Shown: piece by piece, positions 1 to 9,475 of the stretch
How positions within the stretch are numbered: position 1 is the first letter of the stretch
Layout of the letters: each line of letters starts with the position of its first letter
Assembly (NCBI GenBank): GCA_035048485.1
Contig: CM068584.1
Location: forward strand, 55,801,739 to 55,865,738
Reading direction: 5' to 3'
DNA length: 64,000 bases
Source: Pteria penguin
Lineage: Eukaryota; Mollusca; Bivalvia; Pterioida; Pteriidae
The notes under the pieces: generated by a model
Databases searched by the model: none
Told to the model about the DNA's origin: nothing
The model's input: the letters and a program-made list of their open reading frames with translations, nothing else
Program-made: the position numbers and the translations under genes

Positions 1-2
1 TG

Positions 3-341
3 AAACTAAAGCACCTTAGATCAGAGCCAAAGAATTCAAAAGCATATCAGACATCTGTTCTAGATAAATGTTTAGGGAGAAAGTTGGTCGAGATATTCAG
101 AGATGTTAGCATAAAGGATTTTGGCCAACAAGACTTTCAAGTTATTGAAAGCTGTTTGGACAGAAAAGATGAAAAAAGACTGATAACAAATATGCGAAAA
201 CTTTCGAGACTTTTCATTGAAGTAAAGAGAATTGTCTCTAATGAAAATATAGTAATAGAATCCTGTGAAAAAATGTTCAATCGTGATGATATGAATTTTA
301 TTAATGAAGCAAAAAGGAACATTGCAACAACTGATGACTAG
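3..341 (+). CDS. 3' end of an unrecognised protein-coding gene or exon (partial at left edge)
   Basis: The frame is open from the left edge of the window to the TAG at 339-341, about 112 codons without a stop, so the true start lies outside. The protein is charged and looks helical, with segments such as KLVEIFRDVSIKDFG and EDEKRL-like K/E/R-rich stretches, and ends in ATTDD. No catalytic motif, signal peptide or membrane segment is visible and I do not recognise the family. In AT-rich DNA an open frame of this length is unlikely by chance but not impossible. It could be a last exon of a host gene or a transposon remnant. Confidence 0.35.
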   Translation, partial: KLKHLRSEPKNSKAYQTSVLDKCLGRKLVEIFRDVSIKDFGQQDFQVIESCLDRKDEKRLITNMRKLSRLFIEVKRIVSNENIVIESCEKMFNRDDMNFINEAKRNIATTDD

Positions 342-2510
342 CAAAATATTACTGACCTGACAACAATGTCCATAGCGGACATTCACGGTCTCATTTACAT
401 ATTTTGTAAGATTATAGAGTCCTGATGTTTGAGCTTTTAAGGTTATTTTACAGATTTGGTAGAAACACTGAATCGCACACTATATTTCTACTTCCCTTGT
501 CTCAGTAGATGTGGTTCGAGTAGCTCTTAATTTCTGTATTAGGCAGATATATCACAATACATTAATCTCAATGTAAAATAACACAAGCACACAAATGTCT
601 CAAAACAGTATCATTCGTACACGAGAAAATAAGGTATCGCAATGTTCTGACTTTTTTTCAGAATTGAGGGCACTGGGGCTTGTTAAATTTTCAGAATGTC
701 AACCCGATTCAGGAAAAGATGACAGACACGTATGTTACATATAACCAAGGCTGACTGCAGGACATTCATATGCTTGACCTGTCTAATGTTGTCATGTTCG
801 TTACTGGACTGGAGCTATCACTGTATTTGTGGCGGATAGATTATAAGTTGATAAAAGAAGCAAAGTCATTGTATTGTTTACGTACGAGTGGTATAAGGAG
901 ATAGCTATTTTTGATAATATATTTAACTTTACTGACTGTGAAGCAATTGGAGTGACCGGATATTTAATGAGTAATACTAATTACATTGTTACACATACAT
1001 CTGATATGGGTATCAGATAAATCAAACAATATACAGTGCCATTATCAGCAATCGCCATCACTCTGCATAATAAAATTATTAGGGTCAGGCGCCATAGACT
1101 GAGAATATACTGAAGTAAAATATTTCATTTTAATTTATTCCATTATCAAACGACCAAATAAATTCTCATGCAGAATGGTTTAATTCTGTTTATCAATAAA
1201 ATAAAACTAAATAAATCCAAATCACAATTATTAATTCATTGATGAACAGAAGAATATGAAATTATGACTCAAGTATATTCTCAGTTTATGGTGCCGGACC
1301 TAGGTGTGGAGCGTTTGCGGCTGTCCATTACAACTTCGTATACCATTATGTTTCTTTCGCATGAAAATACCATCACTGCACTGGACAGACTGGGTAAATC
1401 CTTCAGAAAACCCCAACAAAGGAAGCATTTGGGAGCCAACGGTTTTCTTTTCATTGACCGTTTGAAGTAAGTGCCGAGACTGAATGGCAATCGAATATTT
1501 TTTGTGTGTTTTTTTATGTGCTTATTGTGTTTCTTCACCATGTCAGTGGTCATCTTTGTCTATATATATATATTTGTGCAATCACATTCAGGGAACAATT
1601 CAGAAAAAAAAACCCATTTAACATTAAATCTTTATGGAGATACAAATATGAAGCGTATTTGAGACTATGTAAACAACCACATGTAAAGCGACATAAATAC
1701 TGCTACAAAAAGTATGTGTATTACCATAGGGGACGTCATATACGATATACAGATAAACTATAACCAAAGAAAATTACTATTTTGAAAATTTAGACACTTT
1801 TAAAGAAGGTTTAAGACTTTATGTATGTTGCTAGAGGAAGTCAAATCAAAGAGATTAAAACATTGCTACAGAGAATATAAAGAAATTATTGCGTGAAAAC
1901 TAAACGCGATACAATTAATATCGCTGATTGTTGACAAATAGCCCAAAGATGTAAACGTATGCGACCTAGTCGAACAGGAAATCCTCATCCATGTGCAGCA
2001 GCTATAACGGAGCTGTTTTGGACGAGAAAGATGTGAATCTGATCCTTCCAAACCGGACATTAATAGTGACGACAGTGACTAAACGCCATGTCACGAAGCT
2101 GCGTATATATATATACAGTCAACTCGAGGAGGAATGGGACATTTGTGACCATAACTTTATCTTGGTCTTATACAGCTTTGTATCTTCACAAATTCCCCCA
2201 AAAGCACAAGGAGCATAGGAGAAGCTATCAATAAGGTATATGCACACCGCCAAAAGAGAAGGGAATCACAAAGATGAAATTCAGAGCTCATTTTGTATAT
2301 GCTTGTGGTGATTCTTGCCATCATTTGTGTACGATATCCCCTCTTGTTTATTAGACAATCTTGACTTAACGCCTTACTCTCATGTGTTGACTGTAATACT
2401 TTGTAGATATAAACTTCAATGTCCCTTAAATGTAAGGTATGAATCGCAGCAGAGAACGTTCTGGTCAAAACACATTTGACCGCAAATGAAATGTGACTAA
2501 ACGTCTTAAT
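342..2510. other. Stretch with no recognisable gene
   Basis: AT-rich non-coding sequence. The few open frames (for example 1264-1470 +, 1281-1553 -, 2157-2468 -) overlap each other on opposite strands, have no recognisable domain and look like chance frames. A short TA-rich run lies near 1561-1571. Confidence 0.5.
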
Positions 2511-3095
2511 TGAAGGAGCTCCCGGGATCCGCCCCTGGTGGGTTTCATTTAGTGTCAGGATATACGTCGTCAGTTACCCCTCTAATATTTAATATTAGAA
2601 TCTTAAATCCTTCCTCACTTTATGCTACTGGTATTTCCTTTAAAGTATGTGTAACACGTGTGATAGACGATTACGTTGAAGCTTGCTATTATCGACTGTG
2701 CTCAAACGTTTTGTAATTTAAAGAGCTCCCAGGGATCCGCCCCAGATGGGTTTCATTTAGTGTCAGGTTATACCTAGTCAGTTGCCCCTCTAATATTTAA
2801 TATTAGAATCTTAATTCCTCTCACTCCATGATACTGGTATTTCCCTTAAGGTATGTGTGACAGGCGATTAAGTGGAAGCTGCTTTCACGGACTGTGCTCA
2901 AACGTTTTATAATTGAAAGAGCTCCCCGAGATGGGTTTCAGTTAGTGTCAGGTTATACCTCGTCATTTACCCCTCTAATATTTAATATTAGAATCTTGAA
3001 TCCTCCCTCACTTTAAGCTACTGGTATTTCCTTTCAGGTATGTGTAACACGTGTGACAAATGATTACGTGGAAGTTTGCTATCATTGACTGTATT
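2511..3095. repeat. Three-copy tandem repeat, unit about 180-210 bp
   Basis: Three head-to-tail degenerate copies begin near 2511, 2718 and 2914. Each starts with a GAGCTCCC-type block, then a GGGTTTCA block, a conserved CTCTAATATTTAATATTAGAAT palindrome-like block, a TACTGGTATTTCC block, and ends with a TGACTGT/GACTGTGCTCAAACGTTTT block. The third copy lacks the GGATCCGCCCC part. No coding potential. Confidence 0.8.
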
Positions 3096-3637
3096 GGGTT
3101 ATTGCAAATACATCCAGATGTCGCTGATTGTTGAGGTCAGAGGCTACTATTGGGATACAAGGAAAATGTTATATAGACACTGTAAATCTTATACTGTTGG
3201 TATATAAATCGTTCTGATGAAGACCATTAAAAGTTCCTATCATTAGCAGGAGCTTTATTTATGCATTTACTATATCTACAACACGTGGCAATAATATTTA
3301 TATTACTGGATTCCCCATAGAAAACTCTCTACTGTATGGTTAGGTATATAATTTTACTTCAAAGGGGTGTAATGTATTTGTTACTTAGTGCCTTTACATA
3401 TGTCATTTAAATTCACCAAAGACGTTACAGGTGCCGTAATAGATTAGAAATAGGGAAGAACAGGAACAAGCCTGGGTTGTTTTTGTATTTTTGCTGATTC
3501 TAACCCAGGCGCGGATCTAGGATTTTTTCAAAGGGGGGGTTGCAATCATAAAATGTGTAAATGTAAAACTCAAAGATGACGATGTGGTAGGTATATTATC
3601 AATATCTTTAATCATATCTTGGCTTTTTAGTTGTCAT

Positions 3638-3870
3638 TTACACTTCTATTCTTCGTGAATGTTTCTGTACAAATTTTTTTGTTAAGATATCAAAATCGAG
3701 GCCAATATCTGGATGAATGTTCATGAGTGCAAGACCTGATAATCGTTCATCGGTCATTGTGGACCGCAAGTATGTCTTTGTGCGCCGATGCACAGAAAAT
3801 GATCGTTCAGCCTCACAACTGGCGACTGGTAACGTACATGCTATCAAAATGTGCAGTTCCCGGTCATTAT
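3638..3870 (-). pseudogene. hAT transposase C-terminal dimerisation domain (fragment)
   Basis: The minus-strand frame encodes the signature of the hAT C-terminal dimerisation helix: a leucine/isoleucine stretch, then PVASCEAERSFS, then LRSTMTDERLSGLALM and a short basic tail before the stop at 3638. In intact hAT transposases this region dimerises the protein and completes the RNase H fold. Here it is isolated, with no upstream catalytic Asp motifs, about 130 bp from the left end of the element, as expected for the 3' end of a transposase gene running on the minus strand. The frame remains open upstream to about 3870. No function remains likely. Confidence 0.75.
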
Positions 3871-4445
3871 GACATATATATTTTGTGAAGGGACACCGAA
3901 GTTTTATAAATTTATCCTACACGTAGATCCGAATACGGAATACTGACCAATTGATAGAAAAATACATAATTTCATCTGTAACACGCAAATTGTCTATCAA
4001 AACTATATCCCGGATGTGTTATAAGAATTTTTATGGCTGGTGAAACGACAGGTCGGCTTTAATGTGCGATGCATACATGTATTGTCGAATTGTTGAAATT
4101 TTTAAATAGAACCAAATTACATAATTTACGAATTGTAGTCTATAATTTATACGTTATACTCCAATAATTAATCAAACCTCCAACTAGATTTAGCCAATAT
4201 TGCGTTACATTATCACGGTCACGTCGTGGCGGCAATAGAACGTATAGTCGGTGATAACAGTTGTGATCGATCTTTACATAATATCATTTGTGGACTCCCC
4301 CCCCCCCACTTTCACACATAAATAACAACAAATGATTTGCTTTTCTCCGATACAATTTTTGTTTACAAGTAAAAAATAGCAATAAGAATAAACCACGAAT
4401 ATTTAATCACGGTAATAGACAGTTTGAAAACAAAAAGACTATTAA

Positions 4446-5297
4446 TATGACGCGGAATCAGTGTCAAAATTACCGATTTTAGCTATGGCTAAAATATTTA
4501 AGCCATGGCAGAAATCGATTTCAGCCATGGCGGTAATAATTCAGCAATGGCTTAAATCGACTTCAGCCATAGCTAAATTCGAATTATGCCATGGCTGAAT
4601 TATTTTAGCCATAGCTGAAATCGATTTAAGGCATGGTATAATTATTTCAGCCATGGCTTAATTATTTCAGCTGTAGCTGAATTCTATTTTAGTCATGGCT
4701 TAATTATTTTAGTGCCAGCTGAATTAATTTAGCCATAGCCGAAATCATTTTCCTCCAACCAATCACCTTTGCTGTTTCATGTTGCTGAAACTACAGGATT
4801 ACATTCGGATCGTCTCGCTCTTTTCCTCAGCATGTAAGACAACCGTCCCGCGTTTTATGATATTGAAATGATATTAACATGGACGGATCTGAAGATTTCG
4901 GCGATTTCGAAACATTACAAAATATTTCTGAAACAATACAGTAGGTTTGACGTGATTGGTTAATCGCTTTTGGCGGCATTGATTTCAGCCATGGCAAAAA
5001 TAATTCGGCTATCACTGAAATATTTCAGCCATGGCAAAAATCGAATTTAGCTATAGCTTAAATAATTAAGCCATGGCTGAATTCTATTTAAGCCATGGCT
5101 GACATAATTATGCCATGGCTGAAATCGATTTCAGGTATGGTTGAATCATTTTAGCCATGGCATAATTCGAATTTAGATTTTAGCCATGACAGAATTATTT
5201 CAGCCATGGCTAAAATGCTGAATTCGATTTCCGCCATGGCTTAAATATTTAAGCTATAGCTGAAATCGGTAATTTTGACACAGATTCCGTGTCATAT
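4446..5297. mobile_element. Foldback-type element built from GCCATGGC-containing inverted repeats
   Basis: Both ends read TATGACRCGGAATC-GTGTCAAAATTACCGAT inward, giving imperfect inverted repeats of more than 30 bp (4446 onward and 5297 backward). Inside each arm the sequence is a dense series of short palindromes of the type TTTCAGCCATGGCTGAAAT, separated by AATTCGATTT or AATTATTT. The arms (about 4475-4745 and 4975-5275) flank a non-repetitive core (about 4750-4975). The structure matches foldback or palindromic MITE elements. Because each short unit is itself a palindrome, each arm could form many cruciforms. It lies inside the hAT-like element. Confidence 0.75.
4879..4940 (+). other. First-exon-like open segment in the core of the foldback element
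   Basis: In the unique core of the foldback element an ATG at 4879 opens 20 codons (starting MDGSEDFGDF) and runs straight into a donor-like GTAGGT at 4941. The upstream core is the only non-palindromic part of the element. This looks like the promoter-proximal first exon of some gene captured between the arms, or the start of a gene of the element itself. There is no downstream exon that I can join to it, so the coding interpretation is inference. Confidence 0.25.
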
Positions 5298-5381
5298 ACA
5301 TGTATTAAGAATATAGTGTAAAGATTATTCATATCGATTGCTATATTTTAAAAATTCGACTACCTGCTCAGCCCATACATG

Positions 5382-5675
5382 TTTTGTTTGTTTGTTTGTT
5401 GGTTTTTCATTGTTTAACGTCACACTGACTCACGAATATTGCAAATTTATGGTGACAACATCTAACTGATGCAGTTTTTCAGAAATTTTGACCATTGCAT
5501 CGGACCAACCGAAACAGTGAGGGCTCTTTAACGTGCCACGTCTACCGCAACACGGAGCATCGGTTTTGACTGTCTCATACGAAGGACAGTCAGACACCGA
5601 CATGTCTACGCTGAGGATCGAACCCCTGACCTCTCGGTCAATAGTCGACCGATCTACCTCTGAGCGACGCCGGCT
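5382..5675 (-). mobile_element. tRNA-derived SINE
   Basis: Read on the minus strand the element starts at 5675 with a tRNA-like head: a GCTCAGAGGTAGA A-box-like block about 10 bases in, and GGTTCGATCC, a good RNA polymerase III B box, about 45 bases further (plus-strand 5617-5626). A unique body with the central CAACACGGAGCATCGG-type block follows, and the 3' tail is a run of CAAA/AACA repeats (plus-strand TTTG repeats at 5384-5400). Length about 295 bp. It lies between the foldback element and the OTU-like exon of the hAT element. It is not a functional tRNA gene: the T arm and acceptor pairing are degraded. Confidence 0.75.
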
Positions 5676-5894
5676 TCAGCTCATAAAGCCTATATAGGTA
5701 CAAATATGTATATATATATGTTGGAGCAAAACTTGAAAAGTGTTAAGTGCAAAGTCTATTATTTGCACGTCTTACGTCACGTGGTTCACCGGTCAAGAAT
5801 AAAATTTATGGGAAAAGGGGGGTCCATTCGTATGGTCTTGTGTTCTCTGTACATAATAATTATTAATTATGGAAATTTGATTTGTTCTATTTAC

Positions 5895-6153
5895 CTGACA
5901 AGAATATCGATACGCAGTTGTAAAGACAGTTGCCATCTCCAGGTACTTTCACTGCAATATATCTATCGCGAGTGTCCTCTGGCAATAATGCTGTTCCAAG
6001 GTCGTCTCTCTTAAGCTGCGATGAACGCACTTTTAGGTTATCTTTGCACGTCTTCTTTTTCAATGCAGCCTCAAGTTTTAATCGTAAATCTTGTCTCTGA
6101 ACCAAATTAGGCGTGCATATCGCATCCCTGGCATCCTGAAGGGCATTAGACAT
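5895..6153 (-). CDS. OTU-like domain first exon of the hAT-like element
   Basis: An ATG at 6153 opens 86 codons on the minus strand and ends in TCAG|GTAAAT, a good splice donor (exon end 5895). The N-terminal half is basic and helical. It is followed by LLPEDTRDRY, then VKVPGDGNCLYNCVS, which is the OTU-type cysteine-protease motif D-G-N-C-L with the catalytic Cys and preceding Asp. In OTU proteins a His-containing motif follows about 100 residues later; it is not found here and would have to be in later exons that are lost or masked by insertions. The exon sits 300 bp inside the right terminus of the hAT-like element, where the 5' end of its gene is expected. Vertnin-like and other transposon-linked OTU proteins share this motif, so the protein may be an accessory rather than a deubiquitinase. 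Confidence 0.55.
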
Positions 6154-6450
6154 GATGGCGACACGTTTTTGAACTTTTTCTCTTTAAAATGGCACAAAAC
6201 TCGAAATTCGGTCACATTGGAACTATGCTATTACGTCACGTCACGTGATGTAAAGCATGATACAGGATGTAACAGAATACCTGCTTACTACAGGGTGTAA
6301 CAAAAGTAGACTACCCAAGTGTTCAATTAAATTCAGCTGTAGCTGTTCATAACTCTCTGGAAAGATTAGTATTCTCTCTCTCTCTTTTTTTTTTTTGGCC
6401 GGACCAAAGGGGGGGGGGGGGTTGCAACCCCCCCTCTAGATCCGCCAATG

Positions 6451-7484
6451 TAACCTATTGTATCACCTTGTACTGAGATTACAGATCACAACAAATGGAA
6501 ACGTTCCTGATGGGCCGATGCTATTCGCACGACAGCCGTGTGTGTAAACCGGTATTCTATACATAAGACGGTTGTGTAAATAGCTGAGGTAGTATGCAAT
6601 GGCTATATACACGACAATAGTGTACCTAAAGTGATGTGGCTATCTACACGACGTGTCAAGGTGTACCTAAGACTCCCTGTCGAGGCCCGGCCTTGTACTC
6701 AAAGGAATGCTGGGGAAGTTTGATACAGAAACTTCATGTCCTATATACCCGGTAGATGCGAAAATAGTAAAATAACCTTATAAAAGATTGTATTTCGACG
6801 TATCAAATGTAAAGCCGGCAAACAAATTATTTGTTTGTCTATTTAAAAGAAGTGTCACAAGCAGCCGAGTGGCTGGGAAATTTGGTTAATAAATTGAGAA
6901 AAAATATTTTTACAATTTACTTGATACTGTTTTTACATACACATATACTATAAACAGTTTATACAATACTAGCACTACAGTTCACATTAGTCCTTAGTAC
7001 TGTCTCGGAATACACAATACTAAAATTCATATACTTCGAACAAAGCATTTAAAAGAAATATGCAAGTATTCATTACACTATCTAGAAAATAAGATATGAC
7101 TTTTGGAGGAATTTATCTGAATAGTAAATGTAAATTCGACTTACCCAATGCATGACATAACGTGCAGCCGAGAATGAGCCGATGAACGGTGAATTGGACT
7201 TAGACTGAATACAGTTTTGAAAGTTGAAACACATTTTACAATCTAGACTAGAAAACATTAGCATGTTTCCTACTCGGGACCAACAACCAAACTGACCAAG
7301 CTAGAAAACGGTTTTCCCACGTGAGTGAAAAAGCGTTTCTACAGGTAAAAGTATGCAACAGGCGCTTTAGGGGAAACTGTAAATACTGACCGAATAAAAC
7401 AACGTTACAATAAGGGTATTTACAACATACAATGTAAAATAAAATAATATGAAATTGATTGTGACAAGAAGTTACACTGGTGTA
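6451..7484. other. Stretch with no recognisable gene
   Basis: AT-rich sequence with no domain-bearing frame, no clear splice pairs and no repeat structure that I can define. Confidence 0.5.
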
Positions 7485-7691
7485 CATAGGATGATCTATA
7501 AATTTTTGAAAGAGGGGTGGGGGTTGCAGTCTCCCATAACAAATGTTTTGCACTATCGGTTTTGAAAGAGAGGGTAGGGGGAGGTGTTGCAGCACTATGG
7601 TCAAAAATGACCTTTTTGGGGGGTAAATGTTTTCAATCAAAAAAGGGGGGGGGGGGTTGCAACCCCTCTTCCACCTCTAAATCCGCAAATG
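7485..7691. mobile_element. Short hAT-like MITE with G-rich ends
   Basis: The left end is CATAGGATGATCTATAAATTT and the right end on the minus strand is CATTTGCGGATTTAGAGG. GTGTA precedes the left end (7480-7484) and follows the right end (7692-7696), a candidate 5-bp target duplication. Three copies of a TTGAAAGAGGG...GTTGCA-type block lie inside, which resembles the subterminal part of the larger element at 3506-6450, so it could be a deletion derivative of that family. It has no coding capacity. Confidence 0.45.
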
Positions 7692-8393
7692 GTGTATCTA
7701 AAAGGATTTGCTAATTAAGAGGTACTAAAAATCGGGAAGGGTGTGCTATAGAAGTCAATGTCCTGTTTCTGGGTGTAAATTGCGTCAAATATTTTCACCT
7801 TACTTTATTATCTATTACTTTATTAAAGTATTTATACTGAGCAGTATTCTTATAAAGAATATTTCTATTCGAAACTATATAATCTCTAATTGAAGAGATT
7901 TGGTGGTGTTTAAAACAATCAAACGAAATAATTGATCACTCCTATTGTTAACAAATGTCTTCTTTCCGCATTCGGGCATCTGATTTAAACAGTATTTATT
8001 GTGAAAAATATACATTAATAAGATATATACATATACATCAATTTATGAATTGAGCAGCAAGCAGATAGCTTATATAAAGCTCTCTCCATTTGTACAAAAT
8101 TTTAATTACACTTATGATAGGCCGACGTGAATAAAGTATTGGTATTTATACAGATACAAATACACGTAGAAACGTGTAAATATGCAATCACTAGTAAATA
8201 CAAGTATAAAAGTAATGGTAAACCAGTATTCAAATACAGCACAGAAATACATTTAGGTGTATAAACAGTTATACATAGGTACATATGTAGACATTTGTAA
8301 GATATAATTAAGTCGGTTTGCCATGTATACATAGCATGCTACTTCACATATGTACAAATATGAAAAAAAAAAACATGTATAGGCCAATATGTA

Positions 8394-8434
<41 letters not shown>

Positions 8435-8639
8435 CATATGAACACATATACTAACACATACACATACATGTACACATCCATGCACATATACATGCATTCA
8501 CACACACTTACACATACATCACTGTATATATACACACATATACATATATTCACATTCAATTATATTCATATGAGTCCTGAACGTATAATGGAATAATGTA
8601 CATTAACCTAAATGGAGAAAAAAAAATTGTTGCAGAGCA
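7692..8639. repeat. Low-complexity stretch with TA and CACATA/CATACA simple repeats
   Basis: No gene is visible. A (TA)n tract of about 16 units occupies roughly 8397-8430 and is followed by a degenerate ACACATACA-type tract to about 8560. The open frames here (for example 8318-8596 +) translate the microsatellite. Confidence 0.7.
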
Positions 8640-9475
8640 GATAGAGTATTAATCTACTAGGTAATATTAGAAACGTTTACTCTTTATACTGAAGTTGTGC
8701 ACATGTTTGAATATCTCCTCGTTTACATCATTATTATACATAGGGTACCCAGATAGTAATATATCGATGTTTGTATTAACATGTATAGCATGGATAGTTG
8801 ACCGAATGTTGTCATATAATTTACAAGCATAGAAGTAATGAGCGGCTGTTTCTACACCTCCACATATACAAATATCATTATCTCTCAGGTGGTTTTTATG
8901 TAAGTCGGAGTTTAGGGAGCTGCATCCCAGTCGTAGACGAGTATGGTGTATTTGGCACCATCTATCTCCTTTGTAATAGTAATTTGGAATTTTGATGCGG
9001 TCTTTTTCTAAATAAGCTCTAAAGGATGATAACGAATCTAGTGATCTTGTCGGTTCAGGTAGTGAATTCCAATCAGTTGCTGTTTTGTTAATGAAAGAAT
9101 TTTGATATAGAGTAGTTTTACATCTTTTTATATGAAAATCGTTTCCAGTTCTGAGTACGCGTTGGCTAACCTGATAAACACTTGGGGGAAGCAAAGAATG
9201 AAGATAGGAAGGGACATCATTGTTGACCATTTTATAACACGCAAGCAATCTATGATTATTTCTACGTTTCTCAAGGCTGTCCGACCCAGTCTCCTTTAAT
9301 AGTTTGGTACTAGAACAGGATCGCGTCGCACCAGTGACTACATAGGCTGCCTCGATTTGAATTTGTTCGATGTTTTGTTTTTCGTACATGGTGCAATTTT
9401 CCTAAACAGTGTCCACATATTCTAAAGTTGGCCGAATAAAAGAACAGTAGATGATTTCAAGGCGTTCCGTAGCAA
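8640..9475 (-). mobile_element. 5'-truncated LINE (non-LTR retrotransposon), C-terminal reverse transcriptase region
   Basis: The minus-strand frame (8667-9389, extended to about 9475 through one in-frame TAG at 9402-9404) matches the thumb and C-terminal part of LINE reverse transcriptases: YCSFIRPTLEY, then MYEKQNIEQIQIEAA, then TDWNSLP, and finally a zinc-knuckle-like end CICGGVETAAHYFYAC. The catalytic YxDD block and the endonuclease are absent, which fits 5' truncation on insertion. The TAG replaces the Trp usual in the LEYxxxVW motif, so the copy is dead. Its 5' junction falls within the PolB pseudogene at about 9476. Confidence 0.8.

Larger units (their letters stand above)
3506..6450 (-). 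mobile_element. hAT-like DNA transposon (degenerate, with nested insertions)
   Basis: The left end reads CAGGCGCGGATCTAGG (3506-3521). The right end, read on the minus strand, is CATTGGCGGATCTAGA (6450 back to 6435), so the GGCGGATCTAG-type terminus is inverted at the two ends, and both are followed by a G-run and TTGC. The base pairs TAACC occur immediately outside both ends (3501-3505 and 6451-6455), a candidate 5-bp target-site duplication. On the minus strand the 5' end carries an OTU-like exon and the 3' end a hAT dimerisation domain. A foldback element and a SINE sit inside, and the catalytic core of the transposase is not recognisable. hAT elements usually make 8-bp duplications; 5-bp variants are known in invertebrates, and the repeat could also be chance. 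Confidence 0.55.

Noticed and set aside
5600..5675. tRNA gene on the minus strand
   Set aside because: A and B boxes are present, but arms do not pair as in a tRNA and the sequence continues into a SINE body and tail.
5706..6014. 102-codon + strand frame
   Set aside because: It lies antisense to the OTU-like exon for part of its length and has no domain; it looks like a shadow frame.
8318..8596. 92-codon open frame over a CACATA/TA microsatellite
   Set aside because: It translates low-complexity repeat only (runs of Ile, Tyr, Thr, His) and has no domain.
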